Origin: an uncultured bacterium | GTDB lineage: Bacteria; Verrucomicrobiota; Kiritimatiellia; CAIKKV01 | Assembly (NCBI GenBank): GCA_938038445.1 | Contig: CALHRZ010000003.1 | Span: 124,001-188,000 of the forward strand | DNA: 64,000 nt | Reading direction: 5' to 3' | In this document: piece after piece, positions 52,789 to 61,878 of the stretch | Position numbering within the stretch: position 1 is the stretch's first letter | Layout: each line of letters opens with the position of its first letter | The notes under the pieces: generated by a model | Databases searched by the model: none | What the model was told of the DNA's origin: nothing | Seen by the model: only the letters and a program-made list of their open reading frames with translations | Program-made: the position numbers and the translations under genes

Positions 52789-55700
52789 TCAGGGAAGTTC
52801 CACGCGCAGACGGTAAAAGAGGCGGTCGGGTCGTTCGTTTGTGTCCTGGAGGTGGTCCCGTTTGCCGCTGCCTTTCGTGGGACCTGCTCCCGGGACGGGG
52901 GTCCAGACGGGGTTGGCGAGGCTCGTGGCGCAGAGGAGTTGATAGAGGCGGAATGCAGAGGAATCGAACCAGATGCTCCAGGGTGTGGTATTGGAAATGG
53001 CCAGAATTCGCAGGTAGGAGGTGGAGGAGAGGGGATCCGTATCCGCGATGTATTCCTGCCGATTCGTGAAACGGTCTTCATCGGTATCGTTTTCGGCATC
53101 GCTGGGGTCGAGGGGATCGAGACCGTGGCGTTGTTCCCAGTCATCCGGGATCCCGTCGCGGTCGGAATCGGTGGTTACGGGGTTGTATTCGAAGGCACCC
53201 ATATCGGGGCGCGGGTCGTTATCCCAGTTTCCGTCGAGAGGTCTCAGGAGCCCTTCCACGTCGTTCGTCAGAGGAGGGGTCAGAAGAATAGCCGTATCCA
53301 CGCAGGGCGATCCGCAGAGGAGGTGGAAATCGTTTTCGTTGAGGTCTCGGAATCGGGGATCTTCCTCGGTGTTGCCTATGCCGGGCATGAGAGGGGCGGT
53401 GCAGGAGTAGGAGATCGAGGGTGACGGGACTTTGGAGAAAAGGTTTTCGTTCAGGGGTGCTTGATTGAAATAGAAGATGGAGTTCTTGATGGTGACACTC
53501 GACTCCAGGGAGGCGCCGCCCCCCTGTTGGCCGGCCTCGTTTTCGGAAACGGTCAGGTGGGCAAGTTGGGCGGTTCCGATGGTTTGGATCCCTCCGCCGG
53601 CCTGGGTGGCTTGATTTCGGAACAGGACGCAGTTGATGGCGCGGCTGCCTTCGTCGAGGAGAAGGCCGCCACCGCCGGACGCTCGGTTTTGCCGGAAGCG
53701 GGAATCCCGGACGGTGGCGTTTTGAAGCGCGGCGCCGCCTCCTTCGATCGCGCCGTTCGCTATGAACCAGCATTGTGAGAGAACGGCCGATTGCGCATAG
53801 GCGCCACCTCCTCGCCGATCCGGAACGGCACCTTCCGCCGCCGTGAAGCCGTTCGAGAGCGTGAATCCGATGAGAGCCGAGCCCGGTTGCAGCCAGGCGC
53901 AGCGGACGGCGCCGGGACCGTTGGTGTGGATCGGATCGGGCCCGCCGACGAGGATGGTAACGGCGGGGCCGCTCAAGCTGCGGACCGTGACGCCCGTGGA
54001 GACCAGCGCGCGGTTGGTGAGAGAGAAGCCTTCGGCTGCGCGTCCGCCGATGTCATAGATTCCGGGGGCGACCCAGACGGTATCGGAGGCTTTAGCGGCA
54101 TCGAGCGCATCCTGGAGGATAAGGGCTGCGGTTGCCCAGTTGGTGTAGGGGAAGAGATTGCCGCCTTGAGGGGATACGAAATGTTCCGGGGTCTGAGCGA
54201 TTTCGAGTGCGACGAGACCTGGGGTGTTTGTCACGAGCCAGGCATCGTAAGTGTCGGGGATTCCTTCGAACTGAACGGATCCTATGGAGAGGGAGCCGGC
54301 ATAGGTGATCAAGGGGTAAACGCCGGGAGAGAAACTGGGGCCGGGAGTGATGGCCAAAGTGCCGGCCAGTTGGAGGGATCCATTCACGGCAAGCAGGTCG
54401 TTGCTGGGCGAAAAGCCGGGGGTGTTGAGCTCAAAACCTAAGCGTGCCTGGTCTGCGCATAGGAGCTCTCCGACGGTTAGGGTACCCGCGGAAGCGCCGG
54501 GTTTAATCCAGCCGTTATCCCGCAGGAGGACGGTTCCTTCGATCCGTCCAGTCCCTTCCACTGTAGCGGCGGCGTGAACGGTGACGGTTCCGCTGCCCGT
54601 GGCGGAGCCGGCCGGGTTTTCCACGCGAAGCGCACCGGCTTCCACCGTTGTTCCGAGGGGGTAAGAGGAAGCGGCTCGTAACGTGAGGCGGCCGTTTCCT
54701 TGTTTGATCAAGCCGCCGTTGTGGAGAGTTGCTTCGCAAAGGACATCGTGAATTTGGGCGCCGTCTTCGATAAGGAAGGTGCGGAAGGTTCCGTCCAAAG
54801 AGAGAGTTCCGCCGGTAAGGCGCGCGGTTTCGTCGGTGCCGGCATAGCGGAACTCGCTTTGCAGGATGAGGGTGCCGCTCTCGAGGTTTACTTCTCCTCC
54901 GGTCATGGTCAGATTGGTGATCCCGGCGTTATAGGATCCCATCTTCAGAAGTCCACCTGGTTCGATATGCAGAGCGGCGTTGGGACCGAACGGATTGCTG
55001 GAGCCCAGTTGGACCGTTGCCGGGCCGGATCCGCCGATTCGGAGGAGGCCGGGGATCGCAGGAACATTGCCGGTTTTCTGGATGAAGAGCGTTCCCGCGG
55101 TGACATGGCAGGCGCCGGCATACGTATTGGTGCAGGAGCCCGCAAGGGCCAGCGTGCCGCCTCCTCCTTTGGTCCAGTTGTTTGTGCCGTGGAGCGGACC
55201 GAAGAGGGCGAGCAGGCCATTGGATGGGACACCGATGGAAGCGGGACCGGAGAAGGTGATGGGGCCATAGAAAAAGCCGGTGCCGCTCAGGAGTTGAAAT
55301 GCGCCCTGGTTGCCGTAGCCGGCACCGGCCAACGTGAGCGGTTCGGGGGTTTGGTAGAGAACGCCATTTTCCAGAAGGAGCGAGGCGCCTGGCCGGACAT
55401 CGGTTCCGCCGGACGGCGAGCCGAGCGCGGCGGCGTGGGCGATGTAAACGCGTCCGCTCGTCAGGGTAAACAAGCCGCTGAAGGCGTTGGAGGCCGTCAG
55501 GCGCAGATCGCCGGAGCGATATTTGAACACGGTTCCGTTTCCGCTGAGGGGTCCTCCGGCGAGGGTGTAACGGACGGACGCGTTGGAGAAGGTGGTGGAG
55601 AGGGGAGCGACGCCGTCTGAGGCGAGGGTGATATTGGTTTGGGTGGTATCCTCGAACCAGACATGGTCGCCATTCTCGAAGCGGGCGCGGGCGATATCCA

Positions 55701-56499
55701 CTCGCCAATTCCAATCGTTGGTTGTCCAGTTTCCGTTTACGGCGCCTTCCCAACGGATGAGGGCGTTCGAGTAACCGAGGGTCAGTTTGGGACGGGTGGA
55801 GGAAATGGGGAATTCGCGCGAGTCGAATTCGGCCCAGACACGGAATCCGGTGCCGCTGAAGGAGCAGGAGAAGACGACGAATCCGCAGTTTGTGGCGCCT
55901 CCCTGCCAAGCGAGCAGGGAAGGGCGGACATTGAAGGGCACCCAGTTGAGGGGCTCGATTCCCTGGCCGGTTCCTCCTTCTTTTTTGACCTGCTGGATGC
56001 TGTTGCCGTCATCGATTTTGTCGTACCAGCCGCCGGAAAGGAAAGTCCATGCGTTGCTTTCGGACTGGTCGCGGTATTGCCAACTGACGCCTTCCGTTCG
56101 GTCGCCCGTGCCTCTATTTTCAAACCAGTCGTTTGTCAGGCGGTAAGGTTTAATCCCCAACGTATTGTTGGCCCACATACTTCCGGCGGTTCGATAAAAC
56201 AGGGCGAGTTCGGCGGTATGAACGCCGGAACAGGCGACGGAAGGCAACGCGAAACGGATGACCGTACAATCCTCCACATAGCCTCCATCATTTCCGTCAT
56301 ATGAGACGATGAGATTGGTTGCCCCCCCGTAATTCTTCCGTTGGCTGGTTGAGCTTTCATCGAGCCAGGCGTCTGCTGTTCCCGTGTAATCATACGTGGG
56401 ATTATTTTGAAGGCACACAATTGCCCCATGGGCAGGGAAGAGAACGGCCAGCCAAAGGAGTGAGAGAGTCCCGAAACGGAACAGGAATGGCCCATTCAT
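52789..56499 (-). CDS. large exported protein: DNRLRE-like domain, autotransporter-associated strand repeats, beta-helix, EF-hand-like linker
   Basis: A 1236-residue secreted protein (signal MNGPFLFRFGTLSLLWLAVLFPAHG). About residues 25-250 resemble a DNRLRE beta-sandwich (DAWLDESSTSQRKNYGG, TVIRFALPSVACSGVHTAELALF). About 300-740 has autotransporter-associated beta-strand repeats (NWTKGGGGTLALAGSCTNTYAG, GGLIKQGNGRLTLRAASSYPLG, GTVLLRDNGWIKPGASAG). About 760-1090 is a second beta-helix with the choice-of-anchor ending (LLCGSPCVDTAI, DMGAFEY). Then DSDRDGIPDDWEQRHGLDPLD is a calcium-binding type-3-like linker before a final beta domain. There is no C-terminal beta-barrel, so it is not a classic autotransporter. 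GGAGGG precedes the ATG at 56499 by 6 bases. A surface or adhesin-like or polysaccharide-binding role is likely. Confidence 0.8.
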   Translation of the reverse strand: MNGPFLFRFGTLSLLWLAVLFPAHGAIVCLQNNPTYDYTGTADAWLDESSTSQRKNYGGATNLIVSYDGNDGGYVEDCTVIRFALPSVACSGVHTAELALFYRTAGSMWANNTLGIKPYRLTNDWFENRGTGDRTEGVSWQYRDQSESNAWTFLSGGWYDKIDDGNSIQQVKKEGGTGQGIEPLNWVPFNVRPSLLAWQGGATNCGFVVFSCSFSGTGFRVWAEFDSREFPISSTRPKLTLGYSNALIRWEGAVNGNWTTNDWNWRVDIARARFENGDHVWFEDTTQTNITLASDGVAPLSTTFSNASVRYTLAGGPLSGNGTVFKYRSGDLRLTASNAFSGLFTLTSGRVYIAHAAALGSPSGGTDVRPGASLLLENGVLYQTPEPLTLAGAGYGNQGAFQLLSGTGFFYGPITFSGPASIGVPSNGLLALFGPLHGTNNWTKGGGGTLALAGSCTNTYAGACHVTAGTLFIQKTGNVPAIPGLLRIGGSGPATVQLGSSNPFGPNAALHIEPGGLLKMGSYNAGITNLTMTGGEVNLESGTLILQSEFRYAGTDETARLTGGTLSLDGTFRTFLIEDGAQIHDVLCEATLHNGGLIKQGNGRLTLRAASSYPLGTTVEAGALRVENPAGSATGSGTVTVHAAATVEGTGRIEGTVLLRDNGWIKPGASAGTLTVGELLCADQARLGFELNTPGFSPSNDLLAVNGSLQLAGTLAITPGPSFSPGVYPLITYAGSLSIGSVQFEGIPDTYDAWLVTNTPGLVALEIAQTPEHFVSPQGGNLFPYTNWATAALILQDALDAAKASDTVWVAPGIYDIGGRAAEGFSLTNRALVSTGVTVRSLSGPAVTILVGGPDPIHTNGPGAVRCAWLQPGSALIGFTLSNGFTAAEGAVPDRRGGGAYAQSAVLSQCWFIANGAIEGGGAALQNATVRDSRFRQNRASGGGGLLLDEGSRAINCVLFRNQATQAGGGIQTIGTAQLAHLTVSENEAGQQGGGASLESSVTIKNSIFYFNQAPLNENLFSKVPSPSISYSCTAPLMPGIGNTEEDPRFRDLNENDFHLLCGSPCVDTAILLTPPLTNDVEGLLRPLDGNWDNDPRPDMGAFEYNPVTTDSDRDGIPDDWEQRHGLDPLDPSDAENDTDEDRFTNRQEYIADTDPLSSTSYLRILAISNTTPWSIWFDSSAFRLYQLLCATSLANPVWTPVPGAGPTKGSGKRDHLQDTNERPDRLFYRLRVELP

Positions 56500-56569
56500 A
56501 ACGACCCTCCTTTGAACGAGTTTCCACGGGAACGGAAACACGAGCAGCCCAATCGGTCAAGAAAAAAAC

Positions 56570-56575
56570 ATTATA
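56570..56575 (-). promoter_or_regulatory. predicted -10 box of the large autotransporter-repeat gene
   Basis: A perfect TATAAT on the minus strand, about 70 bases before the start at 56499. The -35 position (TTAGCC, 16 bases upstream) is weak, so an activator may be needed. Confidence 0.4.
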
Positions 56576-56886
56576 GAGATTTTCCAAAGTGGGCTAAGGC
56601 TGTTTCGTTCATTGCGGCAGGGAGTTCCAAGCATCTGCAAGACGGTGCACGAATCGTTTCCGTCTTCGCATTCGTGTTGGAGCACGTCCAAGTTGTGCCT
56701 CACGTTCAACTGGAGTTGGAGGTTTATAAAGGAATAAGGAGTTTGGGAAGGGCTTGATTCTGACGGCGGTGGATTTCCCGCCGACTCACTCTCAAGCGTT
56801 TGACTCCCCCTCTTTGTGAGAGAGATATTGTGGGGATGGAAGAGAACCGGGGGATGGAACGTCATAGAAGAGGGGAAGGGTCCGGC

Positions 56887-56912
56887 GTATCACACTTTCG
56901 AAAGTGTGATAC
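56887..56912. promoter_or_regulatory. 26-base perfect palindrome, copy 2
   Basis: Two 13-base arms meet at TTTCGAAA with no spacer. The inner 24 bases follow TATCACACTT-N4-AAGTGTGATA, the same as at 28457-28488 apart from the four central bases. It lies about 250 bases upstream of the histidine kinase start and about 390 bases from the exported-protein start on the other side. Confidence 0.65.
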
Positions 56913-57134
56913 AAAGAGCCGTCGAATCCGTTCGCCGGCGGCCATTGCATTTTTGCTCGGATTACTCTTTATTTCAAAGGAGACCAAGGCCGCGTGGCTT
57001 CCGGTGTCGATTCCTGGCAACGCTGGAGGACAATGGTCGCCGGCTCTGACATCGTTCTGTGCTTTTCGTTATTGCGTACTCGGTTGAAAAGGGGTAAAAG
57101 ACATTGGGTCCTAACGACCGGAGGGCTGAACGTC

Positions 57135-59471
57135 ATGGACGAGATGACGCGGCGATTGCTTGCATACACCGGGGATGGGGTATGCCGTTATTGTTTCGAG
57201 ACCGGTCAAATCTTGGCGTGCAATGCGGGACTTGTCCAGATGCTGGGTTTTACCGGCTCACCGCATGAGTTGGAAGGAAAATGTCTTCGCGAGATGTATT
57301 TTCCACTCCAGTCTCCGACGGAATTGCGTCGGCAGTTGGAGGAGGATGGTGAGGTCCGCGGGTATGAGCTTCATTACAAGACGTTGAAGGGCGAGGAACG
57401 ATGGACCAGCGTCCATGCGGTGGTGCGGACGGAGCAGCCGACCGGTCGCCGCGTGGTGGAAGCGTTTTTTCGCGACCTTACGCGAGAGAAAAAAGCCCTG
57501 CAAGCGCTCGAGCAGGAACATGCCGAACTGGAAGTCACCCTTCAATCCATCGGCGATGGACTAATGGCCACGGATCCGGAGGGGCGTATTACCCTTCTGA
57601 ACCCGGCAGCCGAGGCCATTCTGGGCTGGACAGCCGAGGAGGCAAAGAATCGCCCGTTGGAAGAGGTGTTCCGGATTGTGGATGAAACGAGCCATGAACC
57701 GTTGGAAAATCCGGTTCGCCGTGTGCTGGCTTCCGGTCAAAAAGTCACGCTCTCGAATCACACCCTCTTGATCACCCGGGATGGGCGAAAACGCGTCATT
57801 GCCGATTCCGCCGCGCCCATTCGCTTTTCGGATGGTTCGATTATCGGCGTTGTTTTGGTTTTTCGGGATGTGACGCGGGAACGGGCGATGTGGAACGCCC
57901 TCCGCCGAAGTGAAGCCCGTTATCGGCAACTCTTCGATTCGATGCTGGATGCGTTTGCACTTCACGAGGTCATTCTCGACGAACAGGGAAAGCCGAAGGA
58001 TTATCGGTTTCTCGAAGTCAACCCGCGGTTTGAAGAGATGACGGGGTTGAAGGCCAGGGATCTGATCGGACGAACGGTTCTGGAGGTGATGCCCCAGATC
58101 GAGCCCGAGTGGATCGAAACCTATGGCCGGGTGGCCTTAACAGGAGAGCCGGTCCATTTCGAGCGATTTAGTTCGGTCCTCAATCGCCATTATGAGGTGA
58201 CCGCCTATCGTCCGGCACCCGGTCAGTTCGCTGTCATATTCACGGATGTGACAGCACGACGGAAGGCCGAAGAAGAACGGCGCCGTTTGGAGCTGCAGAT
58301 TCAGCAGACGCAGAAGCTGGAAAGTCTTGGCGTATTGGCGGGTGGCATTGCGCATGATTTCAACAACCTTCTTACAGGCATTCTTGGAAATGCGAGCCTG
58401 GCCCTTTTGGATATCCCCGATGGAACGGCAGCCTTCGACAGTCTGAAGCAGATCGAACGGTCGGCCCAACGGGCTGCGGATCTATGCCGGCAACTTCTGG
58501 CTTACTCGGGGCGAGGCCGTTTTGCCGTCGAACCGGTGGATCTGAGCATGTTGGTTGAGGAGATGGGCAATCTTCTTCAGCTTTCGATTTCCAAAAAGGC
58601 GGTGCTGAAATACGATTTGGCGCGCAATCTCCCGGCGATTCTGGCTGATGCTACTCAGATCCGCCAGATCGTGATGAACTTGATTGTGAACGCATCAGAA
58701 GCGATTGGCGATCGGAGCGGTGTGATCGCGGTGACGACCGGCGCCATGATTTGCGATGCGCATTATCTCAAAAGCGTCTACCTCAATGAATCCCTTTTGG
58801 AAGGGCTGTATGTGTATCTGGAAGTGTCCGACACCGGCATGGGGATGACGCCGGACGTGATGGCTCGAATCTTTGATCCATTTTTCACGACGAAGTTTAC
58901 AGGGCGGGGATTGGGGTTGTCGGCGCTGTTGGGCATTGTGCGCGCGCACAAGGGCACCGTTAAGGTTTACAGCGAACCGGGAAAAGGCTCGACGTTCAAG
59001 GTTCTCTTTCCGGCGGCCTCAGAACATTCCGTCGCGCACGGCACGGAATCGGCGAACGAGGCGTTTCACGAATTGAAAGGAACGGCGTTGGTGGTGGATG
59101 ATGATGAAACGATCCGCTCATTGGCCCGACGAGCGCTCGAGCGGGCGGGCATGCAGGTTCTGACGGCCGCCGACGGGCGGGAGGGCGTCATGCTTTTCAA
59201 AAAATTTGCCGATGTGATTGACGTTGTTCTGTTGGACATGACAATGCCGGGTTTAAATGGCGAGGAAGCGTATCGGGAAATGCGTCTATGCCGGCCGGGC
59301 GTGCGCGTGATTCTTTCGAGTGGATATACGGAGGCGGATGCCACCAGTCGTTTTGCCGGCAAGGGGTTGGCGGGATTCATTCAGAAGCCCTATCGCCAGT
59401 CGGAACTTCTCGTAAAAATCGCCAATGTGTTGAAGTTTTCATCCGTTTCGGATCCTTCGGGGACGGTCTAA
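57135..59471 (+). CDS. cytoplasmic hybrid histidine kinase (PAS x3, HisKA/HATPase, receiver)
   Basis: A 778-residue sensor kinase without membrane segments. PAS-type domains cover about residues 10-120 (TGQILACNAGLVQMLGFTG), 130-255 (PEGRITLLNPAAEAILGWTAEEA) and 260-375 (YRFLEVNPRFEEMTGLKARDLIG), joined by a coiled coil. The phospho-acceptor is His407 in LAGGIAHDFNNLLTGILGN. The ATPase has VMNLIVNASEAIGD, DTGMGM and TGRGLGLS. The C-terminal receiver has VVDDDET and Asp701 in VVLLDMTMPGLNG with a final KPY. No DNA-binding regulator is adjacent, so the output partner is unknown. GGAGGG lies 9 bases before the ATG; an alternative GTG start is at 56994. It is 6 bases upstream of cca. Confidence 0.92.
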   Translation: MDEMTRRLLAYTGDGVCRYCFETGQILACNAGLVQMLGFTGSPHELEGKCLREMYFPLQSPTELRRQLEEDGEVRGYELHYKTLKGEERWTSVHAVVRTEQPTGRRVVEAFFRDLTREKKALQALEQEHAELEVTLQSIGDGLMATDPEGRITLLNPAAEAILGWTAEEAKNRPLEEVFRIVDETSHEPLENPVRRVLASGQKVTLSNHTLLITRDGRKRVIADSAAPIRFSDGSIIGVVLVFRDVTRERAMWNALRRSEARYRQLFDSMLDAFALHEVILDEQGKPKDYRFLEVNPRFEEMTGLKARDLIGRTVLEVMPQIEPEWIETYGRVALTGEPVHFERFSSVLNRHYEVTAYRPAPGQFAVIFTDVTARRKAEEERRRLELQIQQTQKLESLGVLAGGIAHDFNNLLTGILGNASLALLDIPDGTAAFDSLKQIERSAQRAADLCRQLLAYSGRGRFAVEPVDLSMLVEEMGNLLQLSISKKAVLKYDLARNLPAILADATQIRQIVMNLIVNASEAIGDRSGVIAVTTGAMICDAHYLKSVYLNESLLEGLYVYLEVSDTGMGMTPDVMARIFDPFFTTKFTGRGLGLSALLGIVRAHKGTVKVYSEPGKGSTFKVLFPAASEHSVAHGTESANEAFHELKGTALVVDDDETIRSLARRALERAGMQVLTAADGREGVMLFKKFADVIDVVLLDMTMPGLNGEEAYREMRLCRPGVRVILSSGYTEADATSRFAGKGLAGFIQKPYRQSELLVKIANVLKFSSVSDPSGTV

Positions 59472-59477
59472 CGCACT

Positions 59478-60878
59478 ATGCTGTGCTGGAAGGATCCATC
59501 CCTGCGGGAGATCGTGGAATCGGTTTGCCGGGAAATTGCCCGACAGGGCGGACGCGCATGGGTTGTGGGCGGAGGGGTTCGGGATTCCATTCTGGGTTTA
59601 CCGGCGGACGAGGCGGATCTCGAGGTCTACGGCTTATCCGCCGAGGCGTTGGAGAATCTTCTGGGGCGCCGGTTTTTCGTTGAGACGGTTGGACGCTGCT
59701 TTGCGGTTTTCAAGGTTCATCACTGGCCGCTTTCCTTTTCCCTTCCGCGGCGGGAGACGAAACGGGGACTCGGCCACAAGGAATTTGAAGTTGTCGGGGA
59801 TCCCTTCATGGCGTTTCGCGAGGCCGCCACTCGTCGGGATTTTACGATCAATGCGATGATGGAAGATCCGCTCACGGGGGAACGGTTAGATTTTTTTGGG
59901 GGAGAACGGGATCTGCGTGCGCGCTGCCTGCGTGCCGTCTCGGAGCGGTTTCTTGAGGATCCGCTTCGCGTGCTTCGAGGCATGCAATTTGCCGCTCGGT
60001 TTGTGCTGACCGCGGATGCCGAAACTCTGGCCCTTGCGGGGCGGATGACGCTGGAAGGGATGGCGGGGGAGCGGGTGTTCGAGGAGTGGAAAAAACTCCT
60101 CCTTAAGGGTGTTTCCCTTTCGGCGGGTCTTGAGTTTCTGCGTCAAGCGGGGTGGAGCCGCTTCTATCCTGAACTTCATGCGCTCATCGGGTGTGCTCAG
60201 GAACCGGACTGGCATCCCGAGGGGGATGTCTGGACTCACACCCTTCATTGCCTGGATGCGTTTGCCCGGGAGCGGACGGGGAATGCCGAGGAAGACCTCA
60301 TCGTCGGTCTGGCAGTCCTTTGCCACGACTTGGGCAAACCGGGAACTACGTTTGAAGAGGGGGGAAGAATTCGGTCTCGGGGTCATTGCGTGGCGGGCGC
60401 GGAGCCGACCCGGACGCTTCTTGAGCGTCTGGCGGTTCCCCCTTCGATCGTGGAGGCGGTGGTGCCGCTTGTCGTCGAGCATTTGCGGCCGCGCATGCTT
60501 TTCACCGAGGGGGCGGGCGATGCCGCGATTCGGCGTTTGGCGTCGCGTGTGGGGCGGTTGGACCGTTTGGCGCGGGTGGCACGGGCCGATTTTTTGGGGC
60601 GACCGCCCATGATGGGACCGGTGTGTCCTGAAACGGAGTGGCTGTTAGGGCGGGCTCGCGCGATGGATCTGGAAGACCACGCGCCCCGTCCGATTGTGAT
60701 GGGCCGTCATCTCCTGGCCTTGGGGCTGAAACCGGGGCCAAACTTCAAACCCCTTCTGGAGGCATGTTACCGGGCTCAGTTGGACGGCGAGTTCCACGAT
60801 GAAGCGGGCGGCGTCGCGTATTGCCGGCGACTGCTCGCGGGCGGGGACCGGCGGCCGTCCTCGGCTGCGGAGGAGTGA
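59478..60878 (+). CDS. cca: CCA tRNA nucleotidyltransferase with HD domain
   Basis: Builds or repairs the 3' CCA of tRNA. The 466-residue class II enzyme has GGGVRDSILG with the following acidic motif DEADLEVYG, RRDFTINAMM (motif B region), the RFLEDPLRVLRGMQFAARF neck and a C-terminal HD phosphohydrolase part (VLCHDLGKPG, HCVAGAEPT). In place of the usual DxD metal motif the alignment reads ExD (EAD), a conservative change worth noting. The end, AQLDGEFHDEAGG, is conserved in this subfamily, so the C-terminus is real even though it overlaps the convergent ATP-grasp gene by 134 bases. Confidence 0.9.
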   Translation: MLCWKDPSLREIVESVCREIARQGGRAWVVGGGVRDSILGLPADEADLEVYGLSAEALENLLGRRFFVETVGRCFAVFKVHHWPLSFSLPRRETKRGLGHKEFEVVGDPFMAFREAATRRDFTINAMMEDPLTGERLDFFGGERDLRARCLRAVSERFLEDPLRVLRGMQFAARFVLTADAETLALAGRMTLEGMAGERVFEEWKKLLLKGVSLSAGLEFLRQAGWSRFYPELHALIGCAQEPDWHPEGDVWTHTLHCLDAFARERTGNAEEDLIVGLAVLCHDLGKPGTTFEEGGRIRSRGHCVAGAEPTRTLLERLAVPPSIVEAVVPLVVEHLRPRMLFTEGAGDAAIRRLASRVGRLDRLARVARADFLGRPPMMGPVCPETEWLLGRARAMDLEDHAPRPIVMGRHLLALGLKPGPNFKPLLEACYRAQLDGEFHDEAGGVAYCRRLLAGGDRRPSSAAEE

Positions 60879-61848
60879 GGTGGTAGCGGGCGAGGGCGCT
60901 TTGCATGATTTGATCGATAAGATCTTCGAACGATAGGCCGTGCAACCGGGCCAGGATGGGCAAATCGGAGTGCGTGGGGTTGAGTCCGGCCAGCGGATTG
61001 ATTTCGAGAAAGTGAGGGCGCCCGCGGCCGTCGCAGCGAAGGTCCACGCGACCGGCATCCCGGCAGCCGAGAAGGTGCCAGACCGCGAGCGCCAGCTGGG
61101 CACAGCGTTTTCCGAGCGGTCCCGTGACTCGATCGTAGGCGACGCGTGTTTCGTATTCTTTTTTGGTCGTATAGGAGTAGATCGGTTCCGTGGCGGATTG
61201 GTAGTGAACTTCCATCACGCCGATGACGCGGGAGCGTTGTCCGGTGCCGACGACACCGACCGTAAATTCACGTCCGGGCAGGAAACGTTCGACGAGAACC
61301 GGTTGGTGAAAGGTGCGGAGGAGGCGGCGGCACACGCGGGCGAGGGCGATCGGGGACTCGATGCGGGAGGCAGGCGAGATGCCTTTTCCCGTGCCTTCAG
61401 CGACCGGTTTGGCGAAAAGGGGAAAGGGAAGGCGAATTTTGGCAATGTCGGCAAGAGAGCGGATTTCGGTGAAGTCGGGGGTGGAAAGGCCGGCGGAATG
61501 TACGATGCGTTTGGCCATTGCCTTATGGAGGGCGACGGCGAGAACAAGGGAATCGGAGAAGGTAAAAGGAATCTGATAGAGCTCGAGGATTGCGGGGACC
61601 TGCGATTCGCGGGCAGCGCCGTGAAGTCCCTCGGCGATATTGAAGACGATGTCCCACCGATCTCCGCGGGCGAGGCGTTCGACGAGTGCTTTCGCACTGC
61701 CGATCCGGTCGGTTTCGTAACCTAGGGTCCGGAGGGAGGCTTCGATCCCCTCGATGGTATCGGCGCGGTCGAATTCGGCCGTTTCCTCTTCCGTATAGCC
61801 CTGGCGAAGATAATCGTCGCGCAGATCGTACGTCAGTCCAACGCGCAT
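60745..61848 (-). CDS. D-Ala-D-Ala-ligase-like ATP-grasp protein
   Basis: A 367-residue ATP-grasp enzyme. VGLTYDLRDDYLRQGYTEEETAEFD at the start, WDIVFNIAEGLHGAARESQVPAILE, FPLFAKPVAEGTGKGI, PVLVERFLPGREFTVGVVG and RPHFLEINPLAGLNP follow the Ddl-like fold, with the metal-binding Glu and Asn in FLEINPL. It differs from true Ddl at the N-terminus, and the family is usually annotated only as Ddl-like, so the substrate (a carboxylate-amine ligation) is open. The C-terminal ~40 residues (rich in Pro, Arg, Gly) are encoded opposite cca and look unstructured; this tail may be dispensable. A promoter-like pair is just upstream. Confidence 0.8.
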   Translation of the reverse strand: MRVGLTYDLRDDYLRQGYTEEETAEFDRADTIEGIEASLRTLGYETDRIGSAKALVERLARGDRWDIVFNIAEGLHGAARESQVPAILELYQIPFTFSDSLVLAVALHKAMAKRIVHSAGLSTPDFTEIRSLADIAKIRLPFPLFAKPVAEGTGKGISPASRIESPIALARVCRRLLRTFHQPVLVERFLPGREFTVGVVGTGQRSRVIGVMEVHYQSATEPIYSYTTKKEYETRVAYDRVTGPLGKRCAQLALAVWHLLGCRDAGRVDLRCDGRGRPHFLEINPLAGLNPTHSDLPILARLHGLSFEDLIDQIMQSALARYHLTPPQPRTAAGPRPRAVAGNTRRRPLHRGTRRPTEPGNMPPEGV

Positions 61849-61878
61849 AAGTCGAGCTCGGGTTAGGGTTGGGGGGCA

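Larger units (their letters stand above)
56500..57134. other. divergent intergenic region with palindrome copy 2
   Basis: About 635 bases between the large exported protein and the histidine kinase. It contains a minus-strand TATAAT at 56575-56570 and the palindrome 56887-56912. A GTG at 56994 with AAAGGAG upstream could start the kinase 47 codons earlier. A short plus-strand frame from 56800 has a hydrophobic stretch but no recognisable family, and I do not call it. Confidence 0.55.

Noticed and set aside
56800..57087. 95-codon plus-strand frame with a hydrophobic stretch, containing the palindrome
   Set aside because: No recognisable family, an unconvincing ribosome site, and it overlaps regulatory DNA. 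Kept as part of the intergenic entry only.
56994..57134. Earlier GTG start of the histidine kinase with AAAGGAG upstream
   Set aside because: The extra 47 residues show no PAS-like sequence, and the ATG at 57135 has GGAGGG. The alternative cannot be excluded.
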